A stretch of DNA of 64,000 nt from Mycobacterium lehmannii (GTDB lineage: Bacteria; Actinomycetota; Actinomycetes; Mycobacteriales; Mycobacteriaceae). Position 1 is the stretch's first letter, and each line of letters begins with the position of its first letter. The DNA is taken from positions 310,001-374,000 of the forward strand of contig NZ_NKCN01000001.1 of assembly GCF_002245535.1 (NCBI RefSeq), written 5' to 3'. Below the pieces are notes generated by a model that was given only the letters and a program-made list of their open reading frames with translations, made no database searches and was not told the origin of the DNA. Both the position numbers and the translations under genes were made by a program. Below, piece by piece: positions 28,859 through 38,106 of the stretch.

Positions 28859-30274
28859 CTAGGCGCGGAACTGGTTGAGCGCCCGTAGCTTGTTCATCAC
28901 ATCCAGGGCCGCGACCTTGTAGGCCTCCGAAAAGGTGGGGTAGTTGAACACGGCGTCGACAAGGTAGTCGATGGTTCCTCCGCAGCCCATCACGGCCTGG
29001 CCGATGTGCACCATCTCGGTGGCACTGGTGCCGAAGATGTGCACACCGAGCAGGCGCAGATCGTCCGTCGCGACCAGCAGTTTGAGCATGCCGTAGGAAT
29101 CCCCGGCGATCTGACCCCTGGCCAGCTCGCGGTAGCGCGAAACCCCCACCTCGTACGGGATCGCGCTGCGCGTCAGCTCGACCTCGGTCGCGCCGACGTA
29201 GGACACCTCCGGAATCGAGTAGATACCGATCGGCTGCAGGTCGGTCATTCCCTTCGCTGGCTCGCCGAACGCGTGGTAGGCCGCCAGCCTGCCCTGGTCC
29301 ATCGACGTCGCGGCCAGCGCCGGAAAGCCGATCACATCGCCGACCGCGTAGATGTGGTCGACCTTGGTCTGGAAGTTGCTGTCGACGTCGATGCGGCCGC
29401 GCGCGTCGGTCTGTAGTCCGGCGTTGTCGAGGTCGAGATGCTCGGTCTGGCCCTGCCGACCCGCGGAGTACATCACGGTCTCGGCGGGGATCTGCTTACC
29501 GCTGGCCAGCGTGGTCACGGTGCCCGCCGATCCGACGTCCACGGCCGTGACCTCCTCGCCGAACCGGAACGTCACCGCGAGGTCGCGCAGGTGGAACTTG
29601 AGCGCCTCGACGATCTCGGGGTCGCAGAAGTCGAGCATGCTGTCGCGCTTCTCGACGACGGTGACCTTGGTGCCCAGCGCGGCGAACATCGACGCGTACT
29701 CGATGCCTATCACCCCGGCGCCGACCACGACCATCGTCGAGGGCAGCGACTTGAGGTCGAGGATCCCGTCGGAGTCCAGCACACGGTTCTCGTCGAACTC
29801 GATACCGGCAGGGCGGGCCGGTTTGGTGCCGGTGGCGATCACGACGTACTCGCCGCTGACGGTGGTGCGCTCGCCGCGGGTGGGTTCCTCGACCAGGACG
29901 GTGTGCGCGTCGATGAATCTGCCGTGGCCCTGGATGAGGTCGATGCGGTTGCGCATCAACTGGGAACGCACGACGTCTTGTTCCTTGCCGATCACGTGGC
30001 TCGTGCGTGCCAGCAGGTCGGCGGGCGTGATCTTCTCCTTCACCCGGTAGCTGGCGCCGTACAGTTCGCGCTGGCTCATACCGGTGAGGTAGACGACCGC
30101 CTCGCGCAGCGTCTTGGACGGGATGGTCCCGGTGTTCACGCACACCCCGCCGAGCATGCGTCCCCGCTCGACGACCGCGACCGTCTTCCCGAGCTTCGCC
30201 GCGGCGATCGCCGCCTTCTGCCCGCCTGGTCCGGAACCGATGACCACGAGGTCGTACTCGAGCATGGAAGCCAT
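28859..30274 (-). CDS. sthA: Soluble pyridine nucleotide transhydrogenase SthA
   Basis: SthA is a cytoplasmic FAD flavoprotein that exchanges hydride between NADPH and NAD+. The 471-residue protein has FAD-binding [10 protein letters not shown] near the N-terminus and a second Rossmann motif [15 protein letters not shown]. Where lipoamide dehydrogenases have a CxxxxC redox pair, it reads [13 protein letters not shown], lacking the second cysteine, which is typical of SthA. ATG 30274 is selected; a 17-residue extension is possible. Confidence 0.93.
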   Translation of the reverse strand: MASMLEYDLVVIGSGPGGQKAAIAAAKLGKTVAVVERGRMLGGVCVNTGTIPSKTLREAVVYLTGMSQRELYGASYRVKEKITPADLLARTSHVIGKEQDVVRSQLMRNRIDLIQGHGRFIDAHTVLVEEPTRGERTTVSGEYVVIATGTKPARPAGIEFDENRVLDSDGILDLKSLPSTMVVVGAGVIGIEYASMFAALGTKVTVVEKRDSMLDFCDPEIVEALKFHLRDLAVTFRFGEEVTAVDVGSAGTVTTLASGKQIPAETVMYSAGRQGQTEHLDLDNAGLQTDARGRIDVDSNFQTKVDHIYAVGDVIGFPALAATSMDQGRLAAYHAFGEPAKGMTDLQPIGIYSIPEVSYVGATEVELTRSAIPYEVGVSRYRELARGQIAGDSYGMLKLLVATDDLRLLGVHIFGTSATEMVHIGQAVMGCGGTIDYLVDAVFNYPTFSEAYKVAALDVMNKLRALNQFRA

Positions 30275-30426
30275 GGCAACAAGATGTACGCCGGTTGGGC
30301 GAGTTCTGCACGCCGACTGCCTCAACCGAAGCTGAATTCATCCCCAACCTCGGATTGATCCACAGCGGTGCGGGTCACGAACGTCGACGGGCGGCTGGCG
30401 TCCGAGGCGGCGGGGAAGGTCACCCC

Positions 30427-31467
30427 ATGACGACCTCACCTTCACCCGATTTCCATCTCGACCGCCCCGCGGTGCTGATCGCCGCCCTGCCTGCCGTTCT
30501 CGGCTTCGTCCCCGAGAAATCCCTCGTGCTCGTGACCGTGGACCGCGGCGCGATGGGATGCGTCATGCGGGTGGACCTCTCCGACGAGCTGATCGATTCG
30601 GTCGAGCACATCGCTGAAACCGCCGCGGCGGCGCGACCCGACTCGGCGATCGCCGTCGTGGTCGACCAGGACGGTGCGGGCTGTCGGCTGTGCAACGACG
30701 AATACCGCGAATTGGCCGCCATCCTGGCGTCCGCCTTGGCCGATCGGGGGATTGAACTGCTCGCCGCGCATGTGGTCGACCGGATCGCGGCAGGCGGGCG
30801 GTGGCACTGCGCCGACGGCTGCGGCGCGTCGGGCACAGTGGACGACCCGGCTGCGTCGCCGCTCGCGATGGCCGCCGTGCTGGACGGGCGCCGCCTCTAT
30901 GCCCGGCGCACCGAGCTCCAGGACGTCATCGCGGTCACCGATCCCGCTCGCGCCCGAGCGTTGGCCGGTCCGATCCAGGACGCGCGGGCAGGTCGATCGG
31001 ACGCCGACGCGTGCAGCGAGATCGAGGAAGTGATCGCGGCGGCCGCGCGGGTGTCCGAGGGTGACGCACTGCCCGACGAGGCGGTGACCCGGATCGCGGC
31101 TGCCCTGACCGATCTGCAGGTGCGCGACACGTTGTACGCGCTCGCAGTCGGTGAGCGCGCGGCCCACGCCGAGTCGCTGTGGGCGGAGTTGTCGCGGCGG
31201 CTCCCGGAGCCGTGGCGGGCCGAGGCGCTGGTGTTGCTGGCGTTCTCGGCCTACGCCCGCGGCGACGGTCCGCTGGCGGGGGTGTCGTTGGAGGCGGCGC
31301 TGCGCTGTGACGGCACCCACCGGATGGCCCGAATGCTCGACACCGCGCTGCAGTCCGGTCTGCGGCCGGAGCAGATCCGCGAACTCGCCGCGACCGGCTA
31401 CCGCTTGGCCGACCAGTTGGGAGTTCGGTTACCGCCCAGGCAGGCGTTCGGAAGACGGGCCGGTTGA
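30427..31467 (+). CDS. DUF4192 protein (Rv2712c-like)
   Basis: This 346-residue actinobacterial DUF4192 protein begins with the family's hallmark LIAALPAVLGFVPEKSLVLV and carries a central WHCADGCGASGTV segment. The C-terminal third is TPR-like helical (LVLLAFSAYARGDGPLAGVSLEAAL). Function is unknown. The start follows GGGGAAGG. It is divergent from sthA and convergent with ideR, as in M. tuberculosis. Confidence 0.85.
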   Translation: MTTSPSPDFHLDRPAVLIAALPAVLGFVPEKSLVLVTVDRGAMGCVMRVDLSDELIDSVEHIAETAAAARPDSAIAVVVDQDGAGCRLCNDEYRELAAILASALADRGIELLAAHVVDRIAAGGRWHCADGCGASGTVDDPAASPLAMAAVLDGRRLYARRTELQDVIAVTDPARARALAGPIQDARAGRSDADACSEIEEVIAAAARVSEGDALPDEAVTRIAAALTDLQVRDTLYALAVGERAAHAESLWAELSRRLPEPWRAEALVLLAFSAYARGDGPLAGVSLEAALRCDGTHRMARMLDTALQSGLRPEQIRELAATGYRLADQLGVRLPPRQAFGRRAG

Positions 31468-31495
31468 CCGCCGGCCGCTGGTGTTGCTCGGGAGG

Positions 31496-32191
31496 TCAGA
31501 CCTTCTCGACCTTGACGGCGTGCGCCATGTGGTGGGGCAGCTCGACCTGTTCGTGGCCGGGGATCACGATCAATACCCCGCCGTGGTCGTTGCTCTGCAC
31601 GGTCACGCGGGCGTTGGGCACCACCCCGGCATCCTTGAGCCTGCTGATCAGGTCGGCGTCACCCTGTACGTGTTCGGTCAGCTGCCGCACCACGACCGCG
31701 ACGGGCATACCGGCGGGCAACTCGGTCAGCCGAACGAGGTTCAACCGGTCGCGTTCTGACGACGTGCTGATCAAGCCCAGCTCCGAAAGCCCGGGGATGG
31801 GGTTCCCGAACGGCGAGGTGGTCGGGTTGTCGAGAACCTGGACGAGCCGCCGCTCGACGTCCTCGCTCATCACATGTTCCCAGCGGCAGGCCTCGGCGTG
31901 TACTTCCTCCCAGGGCAGGCCGATGACATCGACGAGCAGCCTCTCGGCGAGGCGGTGCTTGCGCATGACGGCGACGGCGAGGGCGCGGCCCTTGTCCGTC
32001 AGCTCGAGGTGGCGATCGCCTGCGACGTGCAGCAGGCCGTCGCGCTCCATCCGCGACACCGTCTGGCTGACGGTGGGACCGCTCTGATCGAGACGTTCTG
32101 CGATGCGTGCGCGCAGGGGCACCACGCCCTCTTCCTCGAGGTCGTAGATCGTCCGCAGGTACATCTCCGTGGTGTCGACCAGATCATTCAT
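31496..32191 (-). CDS. ideR: Iron-dependent repressor IdeR
   Basis: IdeR is the Fe(II)-activated DtxR-family repressor of siderophore genes and activator of iron storage. The 231-residue protein keeps all metal-site residues at the canonical positions: Met10, His79, Glu83, His98, Cys102, Glu105 and His106. The helix-turn-helix is RIAERLDQSGPTVSQTVSRM, and an SH3-like domain occupies about residues 150-231. A GGAGGG site precedes the ATG. Downstream of sigB on the same strand; a strong hairpin separates them. Confidence 0.97.
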   Translation of the reverse strand: MNDLVDTTEMYLRTIYDLEEEGVVPLRARIAERLDQSGPTVSQTVSRMERDGLLHVAGDRHLELTDKGRALAVAVMRKHRLAERLLVDVIGLPWEEVHAEACRWEHVMSEDVERRLVQVLDNPTTSPFGNPIPGLSELGLISTSSERDRLNLVRLTELPAGMPVAVVVRQLTEHVQGDADLISRLKDAGVVPNARVTVQSNDHGGVLIVIPGHEQVELPHHMAHAVKVEKV

Positions 32192-32277
32192 TGCGCTAAC
32201 CCTCCGTCAGAGGTCGAGTCTACCGGCTAAAGGGTCTGAACTGCGTTGTTACGTCTGCGACACCGGCACTTGCTGAT

Positions 32278-32321
32278 ACGACACGATCCCCGCCGGTCGA
32301 AAGCGGCGGGGATCGTGTCGG
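32278..32321 (-). terminator. Long GC-rich hairpin after sigB
   Basis: CGACACGATCCCCGCC (32279-32294) pairs perfectly with GGCGGGGATCGTGTCG (32305-32320), extendable by a G-C pair, around a GTCGAAAG loop. It begins six bases past the sigB stop on the minus strand. It lacks a U run, which is common for mycobacterial terminators. It should uncouple sigB from ideR. Confidence 0.8.
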
Positions 32322-32326
32322 GGGTT

Positions 32327-33286
32327 CTAGCTGGCGTACGAGCGGAGGCGGTCCGCACGTTCTCCGTTGCGCAGCTTGGCCATGACCTCGCGCTCGATCT
32401 GGCGCACCCGCTCGCGGGAGAGCCCGAACAGCTTGCCGATCTGGTCGAGGGTGCGGGGCTGGCCGTCGTCGAGGCCGAACCGCAGCCGGATCACCTGCTG
32501 CTCGCGCTCGTCGAGCGTGGCCAGTACGTGCCGGATGTCGGTGTGCAGCAGTTCGGAGATCACCGCGTTCTCAGCCGACATCGCCTCAGCGTCCTCGATG
32601 AAGTCACCCAGCGGGGCCTCCTCGTCGCTGCCCACCGGCATGTCGAGGCTCACCGGGTCGCGGCTGTGCTCGAGCAGATCGTTGATCTTCTCCACCGGGA
32701 TCCCGGACTCGGCAGCCAGTTCCTCGTCGGTGGCTTCACGACCGAGGTTCTGGTGCATCTCGCGCTTGATCCGAGCCAGCTTGTTGACCTGCTCGACGAG
32801 GTGCACCGGCAGCCGGATCGTCCGGCTCTGGTCGGCCATGCCGCGGGTGATCGCCTGACGAATCCACCACGTGGCGTACGTCGAGAACTTGAATCCCTTG
32901 GCGTAGTCGAACTTTTCCATCGCCCGGATCAGGCCCAGGTTGCCTTCCTGGATCAGGTCGAGCAGCGGCATGCCGCGACCGGTGTAGCGCTTCGCCAGCG
33001 AGACGACGAGGCGCAGGTTGGCCTCGAGAAGGTGCCTACGCGCGGCCTCACCATCGCGGACCACGGCGGCAAGATCACGTTTGCGGTTCTCGCCCAAGCG
33101 CTTCCGCGTGTCGAGCAGGTGCTTGGCGTATAGCCCTGCCTCGATGCGCTTTGCGAGTTCCACCTCATCGGCGGCGTTGAGCAAGGCAGTTTTGCCAATA
33201 CCATTGAGATACACGCGCACGAGGTCAGCCGCTGGACTCTGGGCGTCCAGGTCCTGGTCGACGCGGATGGTGCTGGCATTTGCCAT
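32327..33286 (-). CDS. sigB: RNA polymerase sigma factor SigB
   Basis: SigB is the principal-like group 2 sigma factor used in stress and stationary phase. The 319-residue protein has region 1.2 ([16 protein letters not shown]), region 2 ([38 protein letters not shown] with [13 protein letters not shown]) and the region 4 helix-turn-helix [19 protein letters not shown]. It lacks SigA's long N-terminus. ATG 33286 follows AGGAGG. An ECF-type promoter upstream places it under SigE/SigH-type control. Confidence 0.96.
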   Translation of the reverse strand: MANASTIRVDQDLDAQSPAADLVRVYLNGIGKTALLNAADEVELAKRIEAGLYAKHLLDTRKRLGENRKRDLAAVVRDGEAARRHLLEANLRLVVSLAKRYTGRGMPLLDLIQEGNLGLIRAMEKFDYAKGFKFSTYATWWIRQAITRGMADQSRTIRLPVHLVEQVNKLARIKREMHQNLGREATDEELAAESGIPVEKINDLLEHSRDPVSLDMPVGSDEEAPLGDFIEDAEAMSAENAVISELLHTDIRHVLATLDEREQQVIRLRFGLDDGQPRTLDQIGKLFGLSRERVRQIEREVMAKLRNGERADRLRSYAS

Positions 33287-33321
33287 GACGGCCTCCTGAT
33301 CAAGTCGAACTGTCATGAGCT

Positions 33322-33350
33322 ACAACGCCCACGAGGTCCAAAGAGTTCCC
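33322..33350 (-). promoter_or_regulatory. SigE/SigH-type promoter of sigB
   Basis: On the minus strand GGGAAC (33345-33350), a 17-base spacer and CGTTGT (33322-33327) match the mycobacterial SigE/SigH pattern GGAAC-N16-18-GTT. The start of transcription would be near 33315, about 30 bases ahead of the sigB ATG. ECF control of sigB is established in M. tuberculosis. Confidence 0.75.
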
Positions 33351-33433
33351 AGCCATTGGCTGGTTCACACCTTCTGATCAGCGGTTTCTCGGGCCCGACC
33401 TGAGAATGTCCTTAGAAAAGGGATAGAAGCGCC

Positions 33434-33853
33434 TCAGCTGGGAACATCGCCATTCGAGCCACGCCCCTCGGGTTGCGGCGGCGTGACCGTGCGCTGCTCG
33501 AGCGTCGGCCGTTCGGCGGTCAGCACCTCGGAGGAGTGACGGCGGTTTTCGAACCGACGCGGCTCTTCGGGACGCCGCGGCGGACGGTCGTTGGCGATGA
33601 GCACGGCGATCCACGGCAAGGGAATCGAGCCGACGAGAATCGCCAACGAGATCAGGCCGTTGTGCCAGATGCCGTAGGCGACCGCGGCCAGTACGAGGGC
33701 CGGAATACGAAACGACATGAGCGTCAAGTACTTGCGAACCCGTTGGCGGTGCTGTTCCTCGTAGGCGGGGGCGGCGCGAGTGATCAGGACGGGCCGGCCG
33801 TCGTCGTCGAAACTCAGCTCGGGGCTTTGTTTCATACCTTCACTGTCCCACAT
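33434..33853 (-). CDS. DUF3099 membrane protein (Rv2709-like)
   Basis: This 139-residue protein has a short N-terminal region containing VLITRAAPAYEEQHRQRVRKY, two adjacent membrane helices (FRIPALVLAAVAYGIW and LISLAILVGSIPLPWIAVLIA) and an Arg/Pro/Glu-rich cytoplasmic tail. DUF3099 is an uncharacterised actinobacterial family. The start is ATG 33853 (GCGGAG upstream) or ATG 33835, six residues later. It diverges from a DUF3039 gene and lies upstream of sigB on the same strand. Confidence 0.78.
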   Translation of the reverse strand: MWDSEGMKQSPELSFDDDGRPVLITRAAPAYEEQHRQRVRKYLTLMSFRIPALVLAAVAYGIWHNGLISLAILVGSIPLPWIAVLIANDRPPRRPEEPRRFENRRHSSEVLTAERPTLEQRTVTPPQPEGRGSNGDVPS

Positions 33854-33901
33854 TGTGGCTCCGCTGTACGGGTCGGTTTTCTTACGGGCAAAATGGTTGT
33901 C

Positions 33902-34138
33902 ATGCAAACCCAGACGATCGAGCGCACCGACACCGACGAACGCGTCGACGACGGGACTGACAGCGATACCCCGAAGTTCTTCCACTATGTCAAGAAGGAC
34001 AAGATCGCCGAGAGCGCGGTGATGGGCACCCACGTCGTCGCGCTGTGCGGCGAGGTGTTTCCGGTGACGAAGTCGGCCAAACCCGGCTCGCCGGTGTGCC
34101 CGGAGTGCAAGCGCATCTACGAGAAGCTCAAGAAGTAG
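33902..34138 (+). CDS. DUF3039 small zinc-ribbon-like protein (Rv2708c-like)
   Basis: This 78-residue conserved actinobacterial protein has one cysteine in VVALCGEV and a CxxC pair in SPVCPECKRIY, suggesting a metal-binding site. The core FFHYVKKDKIAESAVMGTHVVALCG is highly recognisable. Function is unknown. ATG 33902 (MQTQTIERTD) is favoured; ATG 33893 would add three residues. It overlaps the convergent YihY-type gene by 11 bases. Confidence 0.82.
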   Translation: MQTQTIERTDTDERVDDGTDSDTPKFFHYVKKDKIAESAVMGTHVVALCGEVFPVTKSAKPGSPVCPECKRIYEKLKK

Positions 34139-35144
34139 CCCGGTCGGTCACCGCCCCCGCAGCTCCTGCCGGCGATGGCGGAGCGGCTGTCGGTGCATCT
34201 TCGGTCGCGACGCCGTTGAGTGACTCGGCTTTTCCCTTCAACCACCAACCGAACCGCTTGGCGTGCGTGTCGGCCGCCGGCCACTCCTCCTGGATCGCGG
34301 CGTTGAGTTCCGCGCCGATCATGATCGCGAACCCGAGGAAGAACGCGAACAACAAGAAGGCGATCGGCGTCGCCAACGCACCGTAGGTGTAGCCGGTCGC
34401 GGTGATCCAGGTCAGGTAGAAGCGCAGGCCGAACGTCGCCAACAGGAACACCGCGGTGGCCAGGATCGAGCCAAGCAGCAATCGGTGCGACGGTAGCGGC
34501 TTGGGCAGCGAGACCCGGTAGAGCACGTTGACGGACACGATTAGCGCCAGTATCAGCACCGGGTAGTAGCCGAACCGCAGAATGTGGTCCCAGCTGTCCG
34601 GGATGTACGTGGCGATCTTGCGCGGCCCCAACGCGATGAACGGGGCCGCGAGGATGGCGCCGACCAACATCACCACGTAGAGGCCCAGCGCGTAGAACCG
34701 CTGACGGACCGGATGGCGTAGCGGCGTCTGGCCGTGCGCCTCGGTGATCGAGTCGACGAATGCCGAGATGGCCGACGATCCAGCCCACAGCGAGATCACG
34801 AAGCCCAGCGAGACCACCTCACCGCGGGCGCCCTGGACGATGTCGCGGACCGTTGGCTCGATGATCTCGGTCACCACATTGGTGGAGAAGAACCGCGCAG
34901 CCGTGTCGACGATCTGGGTTTCGATCATCGGAAGCGTGTCGGGTCCGAACAGCGGAGCGATGTAGGCCAGGCTGCCGAGCATCCCCAACAGCAGCGGGGG
35001 AAGTGACAGCGCCGACCAGAACGCGGCCTGCGCGGACTCCGAGAAGATCGAGTCGTCCCAGCTCTTGGACAAGGTGCGCCCCACGATGTGCCGGATGTGG
35101 TGGCGCGACGGCTTCGTCGGCAGCGGCCGGGGCTGGTCATTCAT
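34128..35144 (-). CDS. YihY/BrkB-type membrane protein (Rv2707-like)
   Basis: This 338-residue YihY family protein has six predicted membrane helices, the SAQAAFWSALSLPPLLLGMLG entry segment, GSSAISAFVDSITEAHG and the late ELNAAIQEEW signature. Despite the old RNase BN label the family has no proven nuclease activity. The cytoplasmic tail is Ala/Pro-rich. It converges on the DUF3039 gene with an 11-base overlap. Confidence 0.86.
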   Translation of the reverse strand: MNDQPRPLPTKPSRHHIRHIVGRTLSKSWDDSIFSESAQAAFWSALSLPPLLLGMLGSLAYIAPLFGPDTLPMIETQIVDTAARFFSTNVVTEIIEPTVRDIVQGARGEVVSLGFVISLWAGSSAISAFVDSITEAHGQTPLRHPVRQRFYALGLYVVMLVGAILAAPFIALGPRKIATYIPDSWDHILRFGYYPVLILALIVSVNVLYRVSLPKPLPSHRLLLGSILATAVFLLATFGLRFYLTWITATGYTYGALATPIAFLLFAFFLGFAIMIGAELNAAIQEEWPAADTHAKRFGWWLKGKAESLNGVATEDAPTAAPPSPAGAAGAVTDRATS

Positions 35145-35208
35145 GACCAGTCCAGCATTACTGACGGAAGGTGATCCTGCCCAGAGCGACTCTCAGCCGT
35201 GTCGGACG

Positions 35209-35403
35209 CTATGCCTCCACCGGGCTGACTTCGAGAACGGCCGCCGCCTCGATCAGCTTGGCCTCGTGCTCATTGGCGTGGTGCTGGCAGAAGAGCAACT
35301 CCGCACCCGAGGGGAGCTTCGCGCGCACCCGTGCCGCGGCGCCGCAACGATCGCAGCGGTCAGCCCGGGTCAGTGGGGGACTGGTGAGCGTTGCGTTCGT
35401 CAT
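35209..35403 (-). CDS. DUF7455-like small cysteine protein (Rv2706c-like)
   Basis: This 64-residue protein has a CxxC pair in RADRCDRCGAAARVRA and a second site in LLFCQHHANEHEAKL, a Cys/His pattern that could bind one zinc ion. Function is unknown. Start ATG 35403 has GGAGGT upstream; nine extra in-frame residues are possible. It is conserved in this position in mycobacteria. Confidence 0.75.
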   Translation of the reverse strand: MTNATLTSPPLTRADRCDRCGAAARVRAKLPSGAELLFCQHHANEHEAKLIEAAAVLEVSPVEA

Positions 35404-35533
35404 TGCGGACCTCCGTACTGTCGCGTGCATCTACTGTCTCAGACGTTTTGGCTTTCGGCGTTGTTCCCAGAGGCTCTACCGGTGTGTCGTGTCTCACCGT
35501 TACCTCGAGTTGCCGGTGCGGCAGGCTGGCTAT

Positions 35534-35893
35534 ATGAGCCCGCCGCCCACCGTACTGGTCCACCTGTGTAGCAAAGACGAATGGCAGTCTGCTCAAGCAC
35601 GCGGCGAGCATTGCCCCGCTTCGTTGACCGCGAGCGGCTTCGTGCATCTGTCGACACCCGAGCAGGTGCACCTCCCGGCCAACCGGCTCTACGCCGGTCG
35701 TACCGACCTGGTGCTGCTCCACATCGACCCCGCACGACTGTCCTCTCCGGTTCGCTGGGAACCCGGTGTGCCCGCTGATCCCGTGGGAATGGAGTTCCCA
35801 CATCTCTACGGCCCTTTGCCAATCGGAGCTGTGATCCGCGTCACGTCTTACTCCCCGGACTCCGAGGGCCGGTTCGCAGCGCCGGGACCTTGA
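35534..35893 (+). CDS. DUF952 protein (Rv2705c-like)
   Basis: This 119-residue DUF952 protein has the characteristic TVLVHLCSKDEWQSAQ, SGFVHLSTPEQV and MEFPHLYGPLPIGAVIRV. The family fold resembles ADP-ribosyltransferase/KptA-like folds, but activity is not established. The start is ATG 35534; in-frame sequence upstream overlaps the divergent small gene and is not coding-like. Confidence 0.83.
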   Translation: MSPPPTVLVHLCSKDEWQSAQARGEHCPASLTASGFVHLSTPEQVHLPANRLYAGRTDLVLLHIDPARLSSPVRWEPGVPADPVGMEFPHLYGPLPIGAVIRVTSYSPDSEGRFAAPGP

Positions 35894-35985
35894 CCGACTG
35901 CTCCTCGTACGCCAATCCCCGCGACACGTCGCGCTGCTCTCGCCGCCTCAAACTAGAGCACTTCCACCCGCGGGAGGGGTCTACG

Positions 35986-35991
35986 TACACT
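35986..35991 (+). promoter_or_regulatory. -10 element of a probable leaderless membrane-protein mRNA
   Basis: TACACT lies eight bases before GTG 36000 and fits TANNNT. It supports the GTG as the true start, since no ribosome-binding site is at normal spacing. Confidence 0.4.
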
Positions 35992-35999
35992 TACAAATC

Positions 36000-36782
36000 G
36001 TGGGCATTTTGTTAGGTCTCGCACCGTGGATCGTCTACTGGGTGCTCGTCGGTAATGGTCCGGTCATCGTCGCGGCCCTGATCGCGCTGGCTGTCGCGCT
36101 TGGCGCATTCGCGCTGGGGCAGATGCGCGGCGGTCCTGGGCGGATACTCGGAATCGGGGCAGTAGCAACATTTTTGGTCTTGACGGTACTGACCTTCGCG
36201 CTCGACGAATCGTTTTCGGAACGGTGGATGCTGCCGCTGAGCAACGCGGGCATCTTGCTCGTCGCGCTCACCGGTGTGCTGACCGGCAAGCCGTTCGTGC
36301 GGGAGTTCGCCGAGGCCGGCCAGCAGCCCCACGTGGTCAAGAGCGACCTGTTCGCTCGTGTCACCTCTGTGTTGACGTGGATCTGGGTGGCGGTGTTCGG
36401 CGGCATGACGTTGTCGTCGGTGATCCCGCCGATCGTCGACCGCGACGCGACGATTCATGACACCGAATCACCGCTGTCGTTCCTCTGCTATTGGGTCATC
36501 CCGTCCGTGTTGTTGGCCGGTGCGGCGTTCGCGACGCGGGTGCTGCCAGACCGCATCGCCGCGGGCGCGGACGACATCGTCCGCAAGACGTCGTTCGTCG
36601 CATTCGCCGAAGCCGAGATCGACCAGTTGATCTACCTGGCCACCGAGCACGCCAACCGGGAGGTGGGCCCCGGCAAGGAGGCCTACGACATCAAGATCGG
36701 GAGCAAGGGCATTCCGTTGACCGGCGACGAGACGCGCGAATCGTGGCCCTCCACGTACAAGGTGCGCGACAAGAAGCGGTGA
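36000..36782 (+). CDS. Multi-pass membrane protein of unknown function
   Basis: This 260-residue protein has about six membrane helices. They include WIVYWVLVGNGPVIVAALIALAVALGAFALG at the N-terminus, then ILGIGAVATFLVLTVLTFAL, a middle pair and PLSFLCYWVIPSVLLAGAAFA. A soluble C-terminal 70 residues contains EIDQLIYLATEHANREVG. I recognise no transporter or enzyme motif. The start is GTG 36000. It converges with an O-methyltransferase gene 13 bases away and has no counterpart in the M. tuberculosis order as I recall it. Confidence 0.7.
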   Translation: MGILLGLAPWIVYWVLVGNGPVIVAALIALAVALGAFALGQMRGGPGRILGIGAVATFLVLTVLTFALDESFSERWMLPLSNAGILLVALTGVLTGKPFVREFAEAGQQPHVVKSDLFARVTSVLTWIWVAVFGGMTLSSVIPPIVDRDATIHDTESPLSFLCYWVIPSVLLAGAAFATRVLPDRIAAGADDIVRKTSFVAFAEAEIDQLIYLATEHANREVGPGKEAYDIKIGSKGIPLTGDETRESWPSTYKVRDKKR

Positions 36783-36795
36783 CCTCCCGGCCGCG

Positions 36796-37860
36796 CTAGA
36801 TCGGCGTTGCTTCCACGATCGAGATCGGTGTGATGGTGTTGACGACGCGGTCGAGCCGGAAACCCGCGCCGCGCAACAGTTCTGCGTAGTCGGTGCGGGT
36901 GCGTTCTCTGCCGCCCACGGTGACGAGCATCTCCAGGTCGAGTTGGAATCCGATGAACGGAGTCGCCCGTTGGGGCAGAACCATTTCCAGTAGGAGCAGT
37001 TTGCCGTGCGGTGCGATCGCGGTGCGGATGTTGCGCAGGATCGTCAGCGACGTGGCGTCGTCCCAGTCGTGGATGATGTTCTTCAGCACGTAGGCGTCAC
37101 CGCCCTCGGGCACCCTCTCCAGGAACGATCCGCCTTCTGCCGTGCAGCGGTCCGTCACTCCGGCGGCCTTGAATGTGGTTGCGGCGTCGCTGACCACCGA
37201 GGGCAGGTCGTACACGATGCCGTGGGCGCCCGGCGCCCGATTCAGAATCGTCGAGAGCAGCAGGCCGTGGCCGCCGCCGACGTCCACGATCAGTTTGAAG
37301 GCGCTGAAATCGTATTGGCTGAGCGCTATTTCGTTGGTGATGCCGCTCGTCGCGGTCATCGCTTTGTTGAACACCTGGGCCAGTTCGGGATCGGTTTCCA
37401 AGTAGTCGAAATACGGCATCCCACGCAGCTTGATGACTGACGGTTCGCCGGTCTGCACCGAATGCAGCAGGCTGCCCCAGTCCTCCCAGCGGGCCTGGTG
37501 GCCGATGAACAGCACCATGTCGCGCATCGACTCCGGGTGATCGGAGCGCAAGGCGTCCCCGACTTTCGTCAGGCTGAAGGTGTCGTCGCGGCGATGGTCG
37601 AGCAGACCTTTGGAGGTCAGCGCCCGCATCAGCCGGTACAGGGCATCGGGGTCAGCACCCACCCGCTCGGCGATGTCTGCGGCGCGCGCCGGTCCGTTCG
37701 CGAGTTCGTCGGCGACACCGAGCTTCGCGGCGACGAACATCGTTTGCGTCGTCCACGCACCGGTCACCATCTCGAGGATGGCGACACTGGCTGGCACCGT
37801 TGAGCGATGAACGGATTGCAGAGCCGCCCGCAGTCGGTCGACGACGCGGACCACAGGCAT
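36796..37860 (-). CDS. SAM-dependent O-methyltransferase
   Basis: This 354-residue plant-type O-methyltransferase has an N-terminal winged-helix dimerisation domain (AAKLGVADELANGPARAADIAERVG) and a catalytic domain with SAM motif LIVDVGGGHG. The catalytic-base region is KNIIHDWDDATSLTIL, with His in the usual place, followed by LLLLEMVLP. Such enzymes methylate small phenolic or polyketide substrates; the target here is unknown. ATG 37860 is used; 40 upstream in-frame residues look non-coding. No biosynthetic cluster surrounds it. Confidence 0.88.
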   Translation of the reverse strand: MPVVRVVDRLRAALQSVHRSTVPASVAILEMVTGAWTTQTMFVAAKLGVADELANGPARAADIAERVGADPDALYRLMRALTSKGLLDHRRDDTFSLTKVGDALRSDHPESMRDMVLFIGHQARWEDWGSLLHSVQTGEPSVIKLRGMPYFDYLETDPELAQVFNKAMTATSGITNEIALSQYDFSAFKLIVDVGGGHGLLLSTILNRAPGAHGIVYDLPSVVSDAATTFKAAGVTDRCTAEGGSFLERVPEGGDAYVLKNIIHDWDDATSLTILRNIRTAIAPHGKLLLLEMVLPQRATPFIGFQLDLEMLVTVGGRERTRTDYAELLRGAGFRLDRVVNTITPISIVEATPI

Positions 37861-37959
37861 GGGCGGAACCTTCGCGGGTTTGTTCGGCACGGCGCGAAAC
37901 ACTACAGGTTTCGTGTTACCGCTGGTTTGCTGTCCGGCAACTGGCGCGATCGCAGCGAA

Positions 37960-38019
37960 GCGAGTGTCGGTTCGACACACGGCTCAACGCGAGATCGCGT
38001 CGAACAACCCGACACTCGC
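37960..38019. repeat. Imperfect 17-bp inverted repeat
   Basis: GCGAGTGTCGG plus TTCGAC (37960-37976) is repeated inverted as GTCGAA (37999-38004), a 4-base CAAC bulge, then CCGACACTCGC (38009-38019), around a 22-base centre. It lies in the intergenic DNA between the O-methyltransferase and the secreted-protein gene. It may be a folded leader, operator or remnant of a small mobile repeat. Confidence 0.7.
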
Positions 38020-38106
38020 GAACGCTCGTTGACCGCAAATCGAGTCAGCGGCATTCCGATGCGAGGCATACTGCCTAAGACGCGAGCCGGACACAAAGGA
38101 GTGCCA

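Noticed and set aside
30353-30366. DnaA-box-like GATCCACAG ahead of the DUF4192 gene
   Set aside because: Only a partial match and no cluster of boxes; likely chance.
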